A stretch of DNA of 40,231 bases from Flavobacterium collinsii (lineage in GTDB: Bacteria; Bacteroidota; Bacteroidia; Flavobacteriales; Flavobacteriaceae): the NCBI RefSeq assembly GCF_902804485.1, contig NZ_CADCST010000125.1, forward strand, positions 1 to 40,231. Direction: 5' to 3'. The translations under genes and the position numbers were made by a program. Each line of letters starts with the position of its first letter. Within the stretch, counting starts at the first letter, position 1. Below, piece after piece: positions 1 to 8,637 of the stretch. The notes beneath the pieces were generated by a model that was not told the DNA's origin, searched no databases, and worked only from the letters and a program-made list of their open reading frames with translations.

Positions 1-31
1 GTATTATAATCTCTAAAATAACAAACTAATT

Positions 32-59
32 AAGCTCTCATAAATGAGGGCTTTTTTTG
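32..59 (+). terminator. Rho-independent terminator of a gene upstream of the window
   Basis: A 10-bp stem (32-41 with 44-53, one mismatch, very short loop) is followed directly by a run of T up to 59. It most likely ends transcription of a plus-strand gene lying left of the window. Stem and T-run are seen directly; the assignment to an upstream gene is inferred. Confidence 0.75.
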
Positions 60-160
60 TGATAGTAAATACAGCAAAATTTTTTATTAGGAAAATAATT
101 AAACTAAATCTACTTTCGTATTAGATTAAAGTTCTAACCCTATAACATAAATTTAGTTCA

Positions 161-976
161 ATGGTTTTTAGATGTAAAATATTTTTCATTCTTTTCGTGT
201 CCTTTTTTTTAAATTCTTGTAAAAAGAATGAATTCAATCAAAAGAATAAAATAGAAGAAGATAAAAATCAATATACATTGATAAATACTTACGCACATGA
301 TATGAATTCTTTTACTGAAGGATTATTTATTGATAACGAAGTTATTTACGAAAGTACGGGATCTCCAGAGAATCTTCCAAGTACAAAATCTGTATTTGGA
401 GTTTTAGATTTAAAATCGGGGGCTATAAATATAAAATCAGAATTAGATCGAAATATTTTTTTCGGAGAAGGGATTACTAAATGCGGTAATAAAATATATC
501 AGTTAACATATAAAAATAAAACGGGGTTTATTTATGATGGTAAAAATTATAAAAAGATAGGTTCATTTCAATTTGAAAATATAGAAGGTTGGGGTTTAAC
601 CAATATTGGAAACGAATCATTAATAATGAGTGATGGTACAAATGTTTTGACTTTTATGGATCCAAAGAATTTAAAGGTAATAAGGCGTTTGGAAATTTTT
701 GAGAATAAATTGCCCATTTCTAATTTAAATGAATTAGAATACGTTAAGGGTTTTGTTTATGCAAATATTTATACGACAAATAAGATTGTTAAAATTGATG
801 CTAAAACAGGAAATATAGTTCAAACACTAGATTTGACAACACTTTATCAAGAAGCAAAAAATAGATTTTCAGGATCTTTGGAAATGAATGGAATAGCATA
901 TAATGATAAAAAAAATACATTTTTCATTACAGGTAAATTGTGGCCATGTATTTTTGAAATTCAATTTATAAAGTGA
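161..976 (+). CDS. Glutaminyl-peptide cyclotransferase, lipoprotein
   Basis: Probable glutaminyl cyclase of the bacterial/plant beta-propeller type (Glu_cyclase_2 family), which converts N-terminal glutamine of exported proteins to pyroglutamate. The 271-residue protein starts with a hydrophobic signal sequence and a lipobox ending at Cys20 (FLNSC), so it is likely anchored in a membrane of the envelope. Family-like motifs appear in order: FTEGL, YESTG, GEGIT, GWGLT, SDGT, LNELEYVKG and NGIAY, with repeated short beta-blade spacing. It stands alone between the terminator at 32-59 and the Rhs remnant, with no partner gene. In Flavobacteriia many T9SS cargo proteins begin with Gln after signal cleavage; the surface protein at 36567-38060 is predicted to do so (NA|QVGIG), so it could be a substrate, which is inference. 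Confidence 0.85.
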   Translation: MVFRCKIFFILFVSFFLNSCKKNEFNQKNKIEEDKNQYTLINTYAHDMNSFTEGLFIDNEVIYESTGSPENLPSTKSVFGVLDLKSGAINIKSELDRNIFFGEGITKCGNKIYQLTYKNKTGFIYDGKNYKKIGSFQFENIEGWGLTNIGNESLIMSDGTNVLTFMDPKNLKVIRRLEIFENKLPISNLNELEYVKGFVYANIYTTNKIVKIDAKTGNIVQTLDLTTLYQEAKNRFSGSLEMNGIAYNDKKNTFFITGKLWPCIFEIQFIK

Positions 977-1186
977 TTTTACATTTATTTTAGTAGTAAT
1001 TATTGTTTTAAAACCAACGTTCTTATGTAGAGTTTTTTTGCAAGAAGGGGATTTACTGTATAGAAAAAAATTACAGACCCTTATAAGTATAAATACAACG
1101 GAAAGGAACTGCAGGACGAGCTAGGGCTTAACTTCTACGCTTACGGACATAGATTTTATGATCCAGCAATAGGAAGATGGACAACG

Positions 1187-1906
1187 ATGGATCGATTGTT
1201 AAATGATCTTGATTTTAAATTTGATCCTAACGATATTGATCAAGACGATGAAGATGAAGTTGCTTTAGCAATGAAGACAACTTTAGGGAATGGTGGAGGA
1301 ATATTTAATGCAGATAATCTAAATCCATATTCTTATGGTTATAATGATCCTGTTAGATTTGAATATCCAGATGGAAGATGTCCAATATGTGTTTTTGTTA
1401 TAGCGGCATTAGTTTTTTCTGAGTTTGCGAATGCTCCAACAGGGAATGCGAAAGTTGATACGAGAAATTATAATTCCTCTAAGTCTAATAAGACACTTGT
1501 ATCAAGTGCTGTTTTGGCAGGTGGAACTAGAACCATCGCTAAAGGTCTTTTAAGTAAATCCTCTGAGGATAAAGTCAAAACGGTTGTTATTGATGCTGAC
1601 AAACATCCGGAATCTGCTAAACATCTTGGAGATGCGATAAAAGAAGGTAAAAATAACGTTGGAAAAGTTGATAGAGAGGGAGCATCAGCAAGGAGAGATG
1701 CAAATCTAAAAGGGAAAAAAACTGAAAAAGGGAAGGACAGAGACGAAGCTCCACCTGCAGTTATTAATACAGGTGAAAAAGCGAGTGTTAGAACGATAAG
1801 TTCTTCAGATAATCGAGGTGCAGGTGCGTCAATTGGTCATCAATTAAAAGATGTGCCAAATGGTACAACTGTTAGAATAATTCCCATTAATCTCCCAAAA
1901 AAATAA
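1187..1906 (+). CDS. Rhs-family C-terminal tip with NucA/NucB-type DNase toxin (5'-truncated)
   Basis: The Rhs core similarity begins before the ATG: the same frame is open from 1064, after a TAG at 1061, and reads YKYNGKELQDELGLNFY followed by YDPAIGRW, the classic RHS-repeat-associated core. The core continues with NPYSYGYNDPV (about residues 46-56 of the ATG-started protein). After a variable linker, residues about 130-237 match the NucA/NucB deoxyribonuclease family: VVIDADKHPESAKH (133-146), RDEAPP (185-190) and SDNRGAGASIGHQL (207-220), which are the conserved blocks of secreted Bacillus NucB. The long YD-repeat shell and export signals of a full Rhs/WapA protein are missing, so this is a displaced toxin tip rather than a complete toxin. 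The next gene starts 4 nt downstream and is the likely immunity gene. It is probably not secreted in this form; it may be silent or act as a cassette that can recombine onto a full Rhs gene elsewhere (inference). Confidence 0.8.
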   Translation: MDRLLNDLDFKFDPNDIDQDDEDEVALAMKTTLGNGGGIFNADNLNPYSYGYNDPVRFEYPDGRCPICVFVIAALVFSEFANAPTGNAKVDTRNYNSSKSNKTLVSSAVLAGGTRTIAKGLLSKSSEDKVKTVVIDADKHPESAKHLGDAIKEGKNNVGKVDREGASARRDANLKGKKTEKGKDRDEAPPAVINTGEKASVRTISSSDNRGAGASIGHQLKDVPNGTTVRIIPINLPKK

Positions 1907-1910
1907 TTGA

Positions 1911-2516
1911 ATGGAAAATGCATTAAAAGATCATAAAACCAAAACGTTTAATTATGAAGAAAATAATTTAGATTTTTTTATACCAGATGATAGATATAAA
2001 GATTTTATAAAAAATGGTAATGCTGGATTTTACTATAGTGATTCTCTGCACTTTTATGGAGGCAGTAATGAATTTTCTTTTCATTCCCTAAAATCTATGA
2101 ACGAATTAATTGAAAATTTGTATGGAGATATTTGTAAAGATTTGAGATTTATTGGTGAGGATGTCTTTGGAAATCAATTTTGTTATAACATTAATAATTA
2201 TTTTTTCATGTTTAATATAGAATCAGGTGAGCTAACAGAATTATCATTTGGCTTTGATGACTTTATAAAAAAATTAAAGGAAGATTCTGACTATTTGACA
2301 GGAGAAAGTATGTTGACTGTAAATATTGAAAATATATCTAATCTTTCATCTGGATATAGATATTGTCCAAAGTTGCCATTTATTTTAGGGGGTGAGTATT
2401 CTTCTGAAAATCTAGTTTTAAAAACATACATCGAAAATCTTGAATTTTCTTCATCTATCTATCATCAGGTAAAAGATTTACCAGATGGAAGTGATTTTGA
2501 AATTAAAATTTTCTGA
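1911..2516 (+). CDS. Probable SMI1/KNR4 (SUKH)-type immunity protein
   Basis: A 201-residue acidic protein without signal peptide or membrane segment, beginning 4 nt after the toxin stop codon. The layout is that of SUKH immunity proteins: an early FFIPDDRYKDFIKNGNAGFY segment, a LHFYG strand, a segment about the current protein state (EDVFGNQFCYNI, YFFMFNIESGELTEL) and a closing helix DFIKKLKEDSDYLTG. Proteins of this kind bind and neutralise nuclease toxins of polymorphic toxin systems. The gene order toxin tip then immunity gene is the normal one. The family call is by recollection of the pattern, without a profile search; another immunity superfamily is possible. The role as immunity partner is inferred mainly from position. 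Confidence 0.6.
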   Translation: MENALKDHKTKTFNYEENNLDFFIPDDRYKDFIKNGNAGFYYSDSLHFYGGSNEFSFHSLKSMNELIENLYGDICKDLRFIGEDVFGNQFCYNINNYFFMFNIESGELTELSFGFDDFIKKLKEDSDYLTGESMLTVNIENISNLSSGYRYCPKLPFILGGEYSSENLVLKTYIENLEFSSSIYHQVKDLPDGSDFEIKIF

Positions 2517-2575
2517 TGGTAAAAGAATCAAATATGTTAAAACACACGCGTATCTAATTTTATTTAAAAATTAAT

Positions 2576-2887
2576 ATGATAAAAAATAAAGATTTATCCA
2601 ACATAGAATTAATTAACAAAGGTTATTTATGGGTTAATATACCTTCAATTATAATGATAATTACAATTTGGTTTTGTTTGACTGCATATTTAGAAATAAA
2701 TGGCAAAATCAGTGCAATTATTGGTGGGGCTGCAGGTTGGATTTATTGGGAGTTTGCAATAAAGAAATGGATAAGATGGGCATTAAGTAAAAATGTTGAT
2801 GCTGATAGGTTATTTAAAGTTGGAAAAATGTCTTTGCTTCTATGGGATAGACGAAAGATAGATTCAATATTGAATAAAAAGCTTTAG
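2576..2887 (+). CDS. Small membrane protein, function unknown
   Basis: A 103-residue protein with a hydrophobic stretch at about residues 22-42 and a second weaker one at about 46-66 (SAIIGGAAGWIYWEFAI), followed by a basic, Trp- and Lys-rich tail. I do not recognise the family. It lies in the immunity-gene stretch between the SUKH-like gene and the DUF1963 gene and may be an extra immunity or accessory gene of the Rhs cassette, but nothing in the sequence proves that. It starts 59 nt after the previous stop. Confidence 0.5.
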   Translation: MIKNKDLSNIELINKGYLWVNIPSIIMIITIWFCLTAYLEINGKISAIIGGAAGWIYWEFAIKKWIRWALSKNVDADRLFKVGKMSLLLWDRRKIDSILNKKL

Positions 2888-3013
2888 TTTTTTTGAGCTT
2901 ATTTTAATAGATAATAGAAATGTTACCAGTTAAATACTTTGTTTACATAATGTAAATCAAGTATAGAAGAACTTAATATTGAAAGCAATTTAAATTTTAA
3001 TGCAAATAAAAAG

Positions 3014-3913
3014 ATGAATCTAGAAGAGTTTAAAAATAGGTTAGACAAAAATGGACTGGGAAGATATTTTGAAAAGTTAGACCCTTTTTTGAGAAATACA
3101 ATTAGACTTTATCATAAAGAAGCTGATGAGAGTAGTATAAGTATTGGACAAACCAAAATAGGCGGTAGACCAGATTTACCGCCAGAAATTAGCTGGCAGA
3201 CAGAAACAAGTACTGTCGAAATAGAAAGAAAATTTCTTTTTTTCAATAATAGAAAGGAAGATACAATTACAAAACCACTTTCATTTGTTGCACAAATTAA
3301 TCTTTCTGAAGTTTCTCCTTATGATAAAGAAGAACTATTGCCGAAGGAAGGACTATTGTATTTTTTTTATTCTGCAGAACAAGATGTATGGGGTTTTGAC
3401 TATAAGGATAAGGATAAATTTAAGGTTATTTATTGGAATGGGGATTTTAAAGAACTTAGAAGAAGTGATTTTCCAAATGAACTACCAGATTATTCACGAT
3501 TTAAGGCTAGTTTGGTAGAAATAAAATCTGAAATTAGCTTGCCATCAAATGAGCATGAAGTTTACGAAGAATTATTAGAAGGAGAAGATGACACGTTTTG
3601 GGAAAAGGTTTATAATTATGGAAATATAAACAAATTTTTAGGATATTCTGACAACATTCAAGGAGAAATGGAATTAGAGTGTGAACTTGTAACAAATGGT
3701 CTTTATTGTGGAGATCCATCAGGATATAATGACCCCAGAGCAGAAGCACTTGAAAAAAACGCAAAAGAATGGTTGTTGCTTCTGCAAATTGACAGTAATG
3801 AAAAAAACGAAATGATGTGGGGTGATTGTGGACGACTTTATTTTTGGATAAAGAAGGAAGATTTATCAGATAGAAAATTTAAGAATTCTTGGTTTAGTTT
3901 ACAGTGCGGTTAG
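3014..3913 (+). CDS. YwqG/DUF1963 family protein
   Basis: A 299-residue soluble protein with the hallmarks of the YwqG (DUF1963) family: IGGRPDLPPEISWQ near residues 49-62, a QINLSEV strand, a G-L-L-Y-F-F-Y block, FLGYSDNIQGEME in the C-terminal half and a closing block rich in WGDCGRLYFWI and SWFSLQC. The biochemical role of the family is not established. Members are frequent next to polymorphic toxin genes in Bacteroidota, where an immunity or accessory function has been suspected. Here it follows the Rhs/SUKH pair by about 500 nt and precedes a second Rhs remnant, which fits that context. Domain call is firm; role is open. Confidence 0.8.
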   Translation: MNLEEFKNRLDKNGLGRYFEKLDPFLRNTIRLYHKEADESSISIGQTKIGGRPDLPPEISWQTETSTVEIERKFLFFNNRKEDTITKPLSFVAQINLSEVSPYDKEELLPKEGLLYFFYSAEQDVWGFDYKDKDKFKVIYWNGDFKELRRSDFPNELPDYSRFKASLVEIKSEISLPSNEHEVYEELLEGEDDTFWEKVYNYGNINKFLGYSDNIQGEMELECELVTNGLYCGDPSGYNDPRAEALEKNAKEWLLLLQIDSNEKNEMMWGDCGRLYFWIKKEDLSDRKFKNSWFSLQCG

Positions 3914-3955
3914 CATAAACTAAAGAGACAGAATTAAAATTAAATAAAAAGAGAC

Positions 3956-4105
3956 ATGTTTTTTTTGAGATTAAATTTGAAACAAGGAGAATTAATATAC
4001 TTAATGAATGAAAAGGGCGAAGATTTTACCGGAATATATGAAGGTGAATACAATTCATCAAATGAAACGTTTAGATTTGGTAGTGTTTCAAAGTTAGTGA
4101 TATAA
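3956..4105 (+). CDS. Short ORF, 49 residues, unknown
   Basis: An ATG at 3956 opens a 49-codon frame (start MFFLRLNLK) ending at TAA 4103-4105, 42 nt after the DUF1963 stop and just ahead of the terminator at 4160-4194. The composition is normal for the neighbourhood and it is in a sensible operon position, but the peptide has no recognisable motif. It could be a genuine small gene or the 3' fragment of a lost one. Confidence 0.3.
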   Translation: MFFLRLNLKQGELIYLMNEKGEDFTGIYEGEYNSSNETFRFGSVSKLVI

Positions 4106-4159
4106 GTTTTTTATTTATAACATATTGAAATAGAGTGAATATTAACTATGAATAATTTA

Positions 4160-4194
4160 AAGAGGCTGTTCTTATTTTTGGACAGCCTCTTTTT
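4160..4194 (+). terminator. Rho-independent terminator closing the Rhs-immunity gene string
   Basis: A perfect 9-bp stem AGAGGCTGT / ACAGCCTCT (4161-4169 with 4182-4190), 12-nt loop, followed by TTTT. It closes the plus-strand string of genes from the Rhs tip to the short ORF. Confidence 0.85.
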
Positions 4195-4357
4195 GTTTAA
4201 ATATTGTCTTAAAAGAACTAAAATGAGTAAAAATGCTACCTCGTTTTCTAGAGTTAGTGATGGTATAAATTACCCGGTCCGCGAAGAGTTTTCATAAAAA
4301 GCTGGTGAATGTCTCTGACTTCACACCGACACTGATAATGGATGGCTAAAGACTATT

Positions 4358-4555
4358 GGTTTAGTAAAAATTACCTTTGCAACCACTAAATCAATTGCCT
4401 ATATGTACAGCGCCACAGAGCAAAAACTGGAGAAATTTGTAAAGGATAAAGATGGTCTTGTAACTCGTACCAATTATCTGGGAGGGTTTCAGTACAGTAT
4501 CATTCCGAATCCATGTTTTAAGTCCAATGATGGCGGACTTTCAAAAATCTCTTAG
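4358..4555 (+). pseudogene. Rhs YD-repeat remnant
   Basis: The frame 4358-4555 reads GLVKITF, SIAYMYSATEQKLEKFVKD and TRTNYLGGFQYS, which is the segment that lies just N-terminal to the Rhs core in Bacteroidota Rhs/WapA proteins (typical form: LPVKITF...YLYNATGQKL...YLSGFQY). It has no start codon, loses similarity after about 4500 and ends in TAG. It is therefore a decayed piece of a second Rhs gene, or the missing shell of the tip at 1064-1906 after rearrangement. Confidence 0.7.
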
Positions 4556-5500
4556 AAAAAGATGCAACTATAGGTGCACTAAGGAAATGATCTAACCTAA
4601 ACTCGACAATGCTTGATTTTACTGGAATTCTATTTTTTTAAATACACATGTGCCATGATTCTGCCATGAAACTTAGATTGGGTAAAAAAATGACAAAATT
4701 CGCCTTAGCTGTTCGTTGCACTTTTGGAGGCAACACCAAAGAAAGTCGTTAACATCTTTTTTATGCTTTTTCACAAAACTGCCTTAGATTTTTGTAGAAA
4801 AATTGGAGGCAACTCCAGTCTTGTTTATTACCGTAGTAATAATGATTATAATGAATACTTTAAGTAATTATATTTTAAATTTCACTTCGATGAGATTTTT
4901 TATGCTTACAATTTCTAAATCAACTCTTTTCGTATTTTTTTATAAATTTTTTCTTTTATATCTCGCAGACGGCCCTAATGATTGCGGAAAATGGTTTGTG
5001 TGAATAAAAAAAATAGCGTAAAAAACCGTTCGGATCTTTTCTTCAGAAACACAAAATAACGTGAAAACATAAAAAGCGTCTACATCTGGCCAATCAAAAA
5101 CAACGGAAAAACTAAAATTTGCATATCTCTATACAGGTTAAAAAAATGAGGTAGTTAGTATATTTATATAATTGATTAAATGAGTCTGTTTTTGTCAAAT
5201 GATGTAAATAATTAATTTTTTGACACCTTAAACGGTAGTATTCTTAAAAATCAGTATGCTAATTTGCAGTATTTTACATATTTATTATAACTAAAATTAA
5301 AAATACTAAAGAAAATGTTTACAAAAACCTAAATTTAGTTGTTTATTTGCACCTGATTTTAAAATTTGGCGCCAAATTTAACTTCATTCATTTTATTAAT
5401 CTGCTGTATTTTGTTAACCGTAAAATTAAATTTTACAGCTAAGTCGAAAATTCTATCTCGACGTGAAAAAAGATAGATTAAATTAATTAAAATTTTGAAA
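4556..5500. other. Intergenic region, no gene recognised; two GCAA hairpins
   Basis: No convincing coding frame. The only structure I see is a pair of related sites: 4726-4737 and 4805-4816 both read GGAGGCAACNCC (N is A or T). Each can fold into a short hairpin with a GCAA (GNRA-type) loop, the first extended by TTTGG/CCAAA arms (4723-4727 with 4736-4740). The last 150 bases are the upstream region of the lipoprotein gene at 5501. Confidence 0.4.
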
Positions 5501-6535
5501 ATGAAAAGAATTTATTTTATAGCTATGTTATGCATGGCTTTAGTTTCTTGCAATAACGAAGAACAATTAAGCGCTGAATCAAATTCACTAGCTGAAAAAG
5601 AATTAAATGTGATGGGTTTTTCTTCTGAAGAAAAGATGGAAGAAAAAATAAACGAAATTGTTGCAATTAAGTCTGAAAACCAAAGAAAAGTATTGGCCGA
5701 TTTCAATAGACAAGAAGCTTTAAAAGGATATAATGTAAGTAATAAGAGTACTAACGATTCAGATATTAAAGAACAAAACGAAGCGATTTATAGCAGTTTA
5801 AAAGTTTATCATAATTTAGTTCTTTCAAGCATTTATGAGTTAAGAAAACAATTAAAATTTACTAGTATTCAAAGTATTGCTGATGAGATAAACTCTTTAA
5901 ATGCAGTTGACCCTGAGAAAGCTGTTTATTTAACTAAGACTTATAGAAATTTACTTATAAAGGATCCTAAAATTGGTGTAGTTAGTACTATTTTTGATGG
6001 TAGAACATCAAATGTGTTAAATGCAGATGGTATTGTCTTAATTAATGGTAAGAAAATGGATTATGATGAGTATTTTTCTGTTCCCGGTGAAAAAAATAAC
6101 ACTAGGAGATATGTTCGTGATGAAGCTGTAGCTGGATCAGTAGCTGTAATAAGTAGAGATTATAAGGCTTTTTACTCTGCTGGAAGAGAAATTCATAGAA
6201 ACGACTTTGGAGTTAAGTTTTTTAGATATTTTACAGAATTAAAGACGTTTTCTGGATATTCTCCTATGCCTGAAAGTTTTGTTGAATGTCCGAGTACTTT
6301 TACTGTTGACCCAAGTTCTGTTGCTGGTTTTGCATTAAGTAATACTGTTGCTATTGGAGACTATTCTTTTACTTATCCATATATATCAGGTTCAGGTGTT
6401 TCTGTTAGATACTCAGGAGGAAAAATAAATAATGCTTATGTGCCAGTTGGAGGTAAATTAAAAGCAACTTTCACTACGACTATTGGTGGTGTAAATAGAG
6501 AAATGAGCTGTGATTTGGAATATAAAGAACAATAA
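5501..6535 (+). CDS. Orphan lipoprotein, function unknown
   Basis: An ATG at 5501 is preferred over an in-frame TTG six bases upstream because it gives a textbook lipoprotein signal: MKRIYFIAMLCMALVSC with the lipidated Cys at residue 17. The mature part is charged and partly helical for about 150 residues (EEKMEEKINEIV, then Lys/Glu-rich), followed by a beta-rich C-terminal half with Gly/Ser/Tyr-rich segments (SYTFTYP-like runs, GSGVSVRYSGGK, VPVGGKLKATFTTT). I do not recognise the family. A strong terminator begins 6 nt after the stop, so it is a single-gene unit. Confidence 0.75.
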   Translation: MKRIYFIAMLCMALVSCNNEEQLSAESNSLAEKELNVMGFSSEEKMEEKINEIVAIKSENQRKVLADFNRQEALKGYNVSNKSTNDSDIKEQNEAIYSSLKVYHNLVLSSIYELRKQLKFTSIQSIADEINSLNAVDPEKAVYLTKTYRNLLIKDPKIGVVSTIFDGRTSNVLNADGIVLINGKKMDYDEYFSVPGEKNNTRRYVRDEAVAGSVAVISRDYKAFYSAGREIHRNDFGVKFFRYFTELKTFSGYSPMPESFVECPSTFTVDPSSVAGFALSNTVAIGDYSFTYPYISGSGVSVRYSGGKINNAYVPVGGKLKATFTTTIGGVNREMSCDLEYKEQ

Positions 6536-6540
6536 TTAAA

Positions 6541-6580
6541 AAATCTGCTTCGTAAATTATTTTGCGAAGCAGATTTTTTT
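6541..6580 (+). terminator. Rho-independent terminator after the lipoprotein gene
   Basis: A perfect 12-bp stem AAATCTGCTTCG / CGAAGCAGATTT (6541-6552 with 6565-6576), 12-nt loop, then continued T to 6580. Confidence 0.9.
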
Positions 6581-6617
6581 AACGCATTTTAGTAAACTTA
6601 TTACAAAGAATTAAAAA

Positions 6618-7175
6618 ATGGTAAAAAGAATATTTTTTTTTATTTTTCTATTTTGCATCGGGTTGTTCGATACTTATGGACAAGCTGATGTAATGAGATC
6701 AAAAGACACTATAAAAACTACTGAAATTGATCCGCTTAGACCTGCTAAAGCTGCTTTTTATTCCGCTATTTTACCTGGATTAGGTCAAGCTTATAATAAA
6801 AAATATTGGAAAATTCCTTTAGTTTATGGGGCAATTGGTACAAGTGTTTATTTCTACATTGATAATCAAAAGAAGTACAACACTTATAGAGATGAATATA
6901 AAAATAGATTAGAAGGAAAGATAAACAAGGATGATTATTTAAGAAATTTAAATGACAATCAGTTAATTGCAGCTCAAAAGCAATTTCAAAGAAATAGGGA
7001 TTTATCTGCATTCTTTATTGTTGGATTTTATGTTTTAAATATTGTTGATGCTAATATTGACGCGGCTATTTCACAGTTTAATGTGAGTGAATCGTTGTCA
7101 TTCAAACCTATTATAGAAAATCAATCAAGTATTTCCAATCAAAAATTTTCTATAGCTTGTATTTACGTTTTTTAA
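6618..7175 (+). CDS. DUF5683 domain membrane protein
   Basis: A 185-residue protein with an N-terminal hydrophobic signal segment (about 5-20) and the DUF5683 signature DPLRPAKAAFYSAILPGLGQ (residues about 39-58), then NKKYWKIPLVYGAIG and a later hydrophobic stretch (AFFIVGFYVLNIVDANIDA). The family is widespread in Bacteroidota envelopes, usually beside parB and dapB in the chromosome core; its function is unknown. Here the gene stands alone in accessory DNA, so it is probably a second, divergent copy rather than the housekeeping one (inference). Its own start follows the terminator at 6541-6580 by about 40 nt. Confidence 0.75.
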   Translation: MVKRIFFFIFLFCIGLFDTYGQADVMRSKDTIKTTEIDPLRPAKAAFYSAILPGLGQAYNKKYWKIPLVYGAIGTSVYFYIDNQKKYNTYRDEYKNRLEGKINKDDYLRNLNDNQLIAAQKQFQRNRDLSAFFIVGFYVLNIVDANIDAAISQFNVSESLSFKPIIENQSSISNQKFSIACIYVF

Positions 7176-8271
7176 AATACCAATAAGTTACGTGTTTATA
7201 GACTCTGATTTAAAACAAACAAGATTGTTTTACTTGATTTGGTAAAACTTTCATGTTTCTTTACTTTTTTAATGATTTTCTCCTGTTTGAAAAAAGTTGT
7301 CAGCATATGAAAAGCGGCAACAAAAAGAGCAACTAAAAAATAAAAAGTCTGTAAACATCGTAGTAATAGCTGTAGTATTGGCTCCACGAAGTATTAACAG
7401 TCTTTTGTTTTTACTGGTCAAATCTAGAATAGAGGAACTCGCAGGAGAGCTTGTCTCTATTCTTAATTTTGTACATTTGATGCTATAGTTAGTAAGAGTA
7501 ATGCTGCGTATAGTATGGTTTTCATAAAGTTGTAAATTAAAAATTTAGAATGTGGATTAAACTTGATATTTATCTTTATTTTTTTTAGGATACATGTAGT
7601 TTGTTTTTGATGTTAAAAGATCTAAATTTTGATACCCGATATTACATTTATTTGTTTTTATTTTCAAACATAAAGTAGTATCTGTGGCTTAAACGAATTA
7701 TTTAGTAGTGTTCTATGTAAGTTTCGTATTTTATGGATTTAGTTTAAGGCAATAAGAACTGTTTGTCTTCAATATCAACTAAATTATACCCTCTATGTTT
7801 CTCTTAGAGAATAAAGAAGTTCTAGTTAAAATATTTAGAAAGTTGTAAAATAAAGAATGAAAAACTAAAATGAAACAACGCCATCATTAGCCATGTTTGA
7901 TTTTGCGGTTAGTAAATTTAAATTGTCTTGTTCCTGGGAAGTATCATAAACTTTTAGATATAGTTGCTACAGAAAGATATTTTCTCACTTATAACAGAAA
8001 ATCTCTAACTTATAGCACTAAATTATTCATTTAAAGCATTTTTTTTATTTGTATTACAATCAGATATTAGTTTTACTTCAAAAACAAAGTTTAGCATAAA
8101 AAAGTAGTTCAATCTAAGATATTTATTATAATTTAGAAAAAATAGATTGTTCATATTCAGTAAATAATGTGAGGCAACACCGGAAAACTTGAAATAGTGG
8201 CTAATAAAATATTTATGACTTTTTATTAAATTGAATTTGATTATACAAGGGAGTACCCCTAAGGTATCTAA
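7176..8271. other. Decayed intergenic DNA without a recognised gene
   Basis: Roughly 1.1 kb of very AT-rich sequence with only short chance frames. A frame of about 63 codons at 7297-7488 overlaps an antisense frame of similar size; neither looks like a protein. One further copy of the GAGGCAACACC motif occurs at 8171-8181. Nothing else is supported. Confidence 0.5.
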
Positions 8272-8478
8272 AAACTTATAATTTCTAATATTGAAGATTT
8301 AGGGTATGGTGAGAAAAATATTGAGCAAGTTAGTCCTGTTAAAGTTAACATTGAGGGGTCAACAAAGGTTACGATATTATGAGCAATTAATGGTGATTTG
8401 CCTATAAAGAGTTTTTGTGCTACTTATACAGTAGCATCATGAGACTACATAATTGCTAAGTTTAGGCCTTTAAAATGA
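8272..8478 (+). pseudogene. Decayed ORF interrupted by two in-frame TGA codons
   Basis: One frame from 8272 to the TGA at 8476-8478 reads like a real protein (NIEDLGYGEKNIEQVSPVK, then NIEGSTKVTIL) but is cut by TGA at 8380 and at 8440, with sensible protein on either side (AINGDLPIKSFCATYTVAS and DYIIAKFRPLK). Both stops are one substitution from GGA. There is no start codon. I do not recognise the family. It is most simply a decaying gene fragment in the mobile-element graveyard. Confidence 0.4.
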
Positions 8479-8637
8479 TAAAATAATTGACTAATAGAAC
8501 TCTTCTTAAAAAACAAATTAGAAAATAAAGAAGCTGAATTATACATCGAAAATTAAGATTATATATAGTATTAAATTAGTATTTTTTTGTAGTTATTAAT
8601 TTAAATTTTGTATTTAATTGGTTGTAAAACTGTGCTT

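Noticed and set aside
4803..5003. 66-codon hydrophobic ORF
   Set aside because: ATG comes right in the GCAA hairpin region, the peptide is a low-complexity Phe/Ile run in AT-rich DNA, with no upstream signal; most likely chance.
5495..5500. TTG start for the lipoprotein gene
   Set aside because: The ATG six bases later gives a cleaner lipoprotein signal peptide and is the normal start type.
7196..7488. Overlapping frames on both strands of about 63 codons each
   Set aside because: Neither shows family features and they cover each other; AT-rich chance frames.
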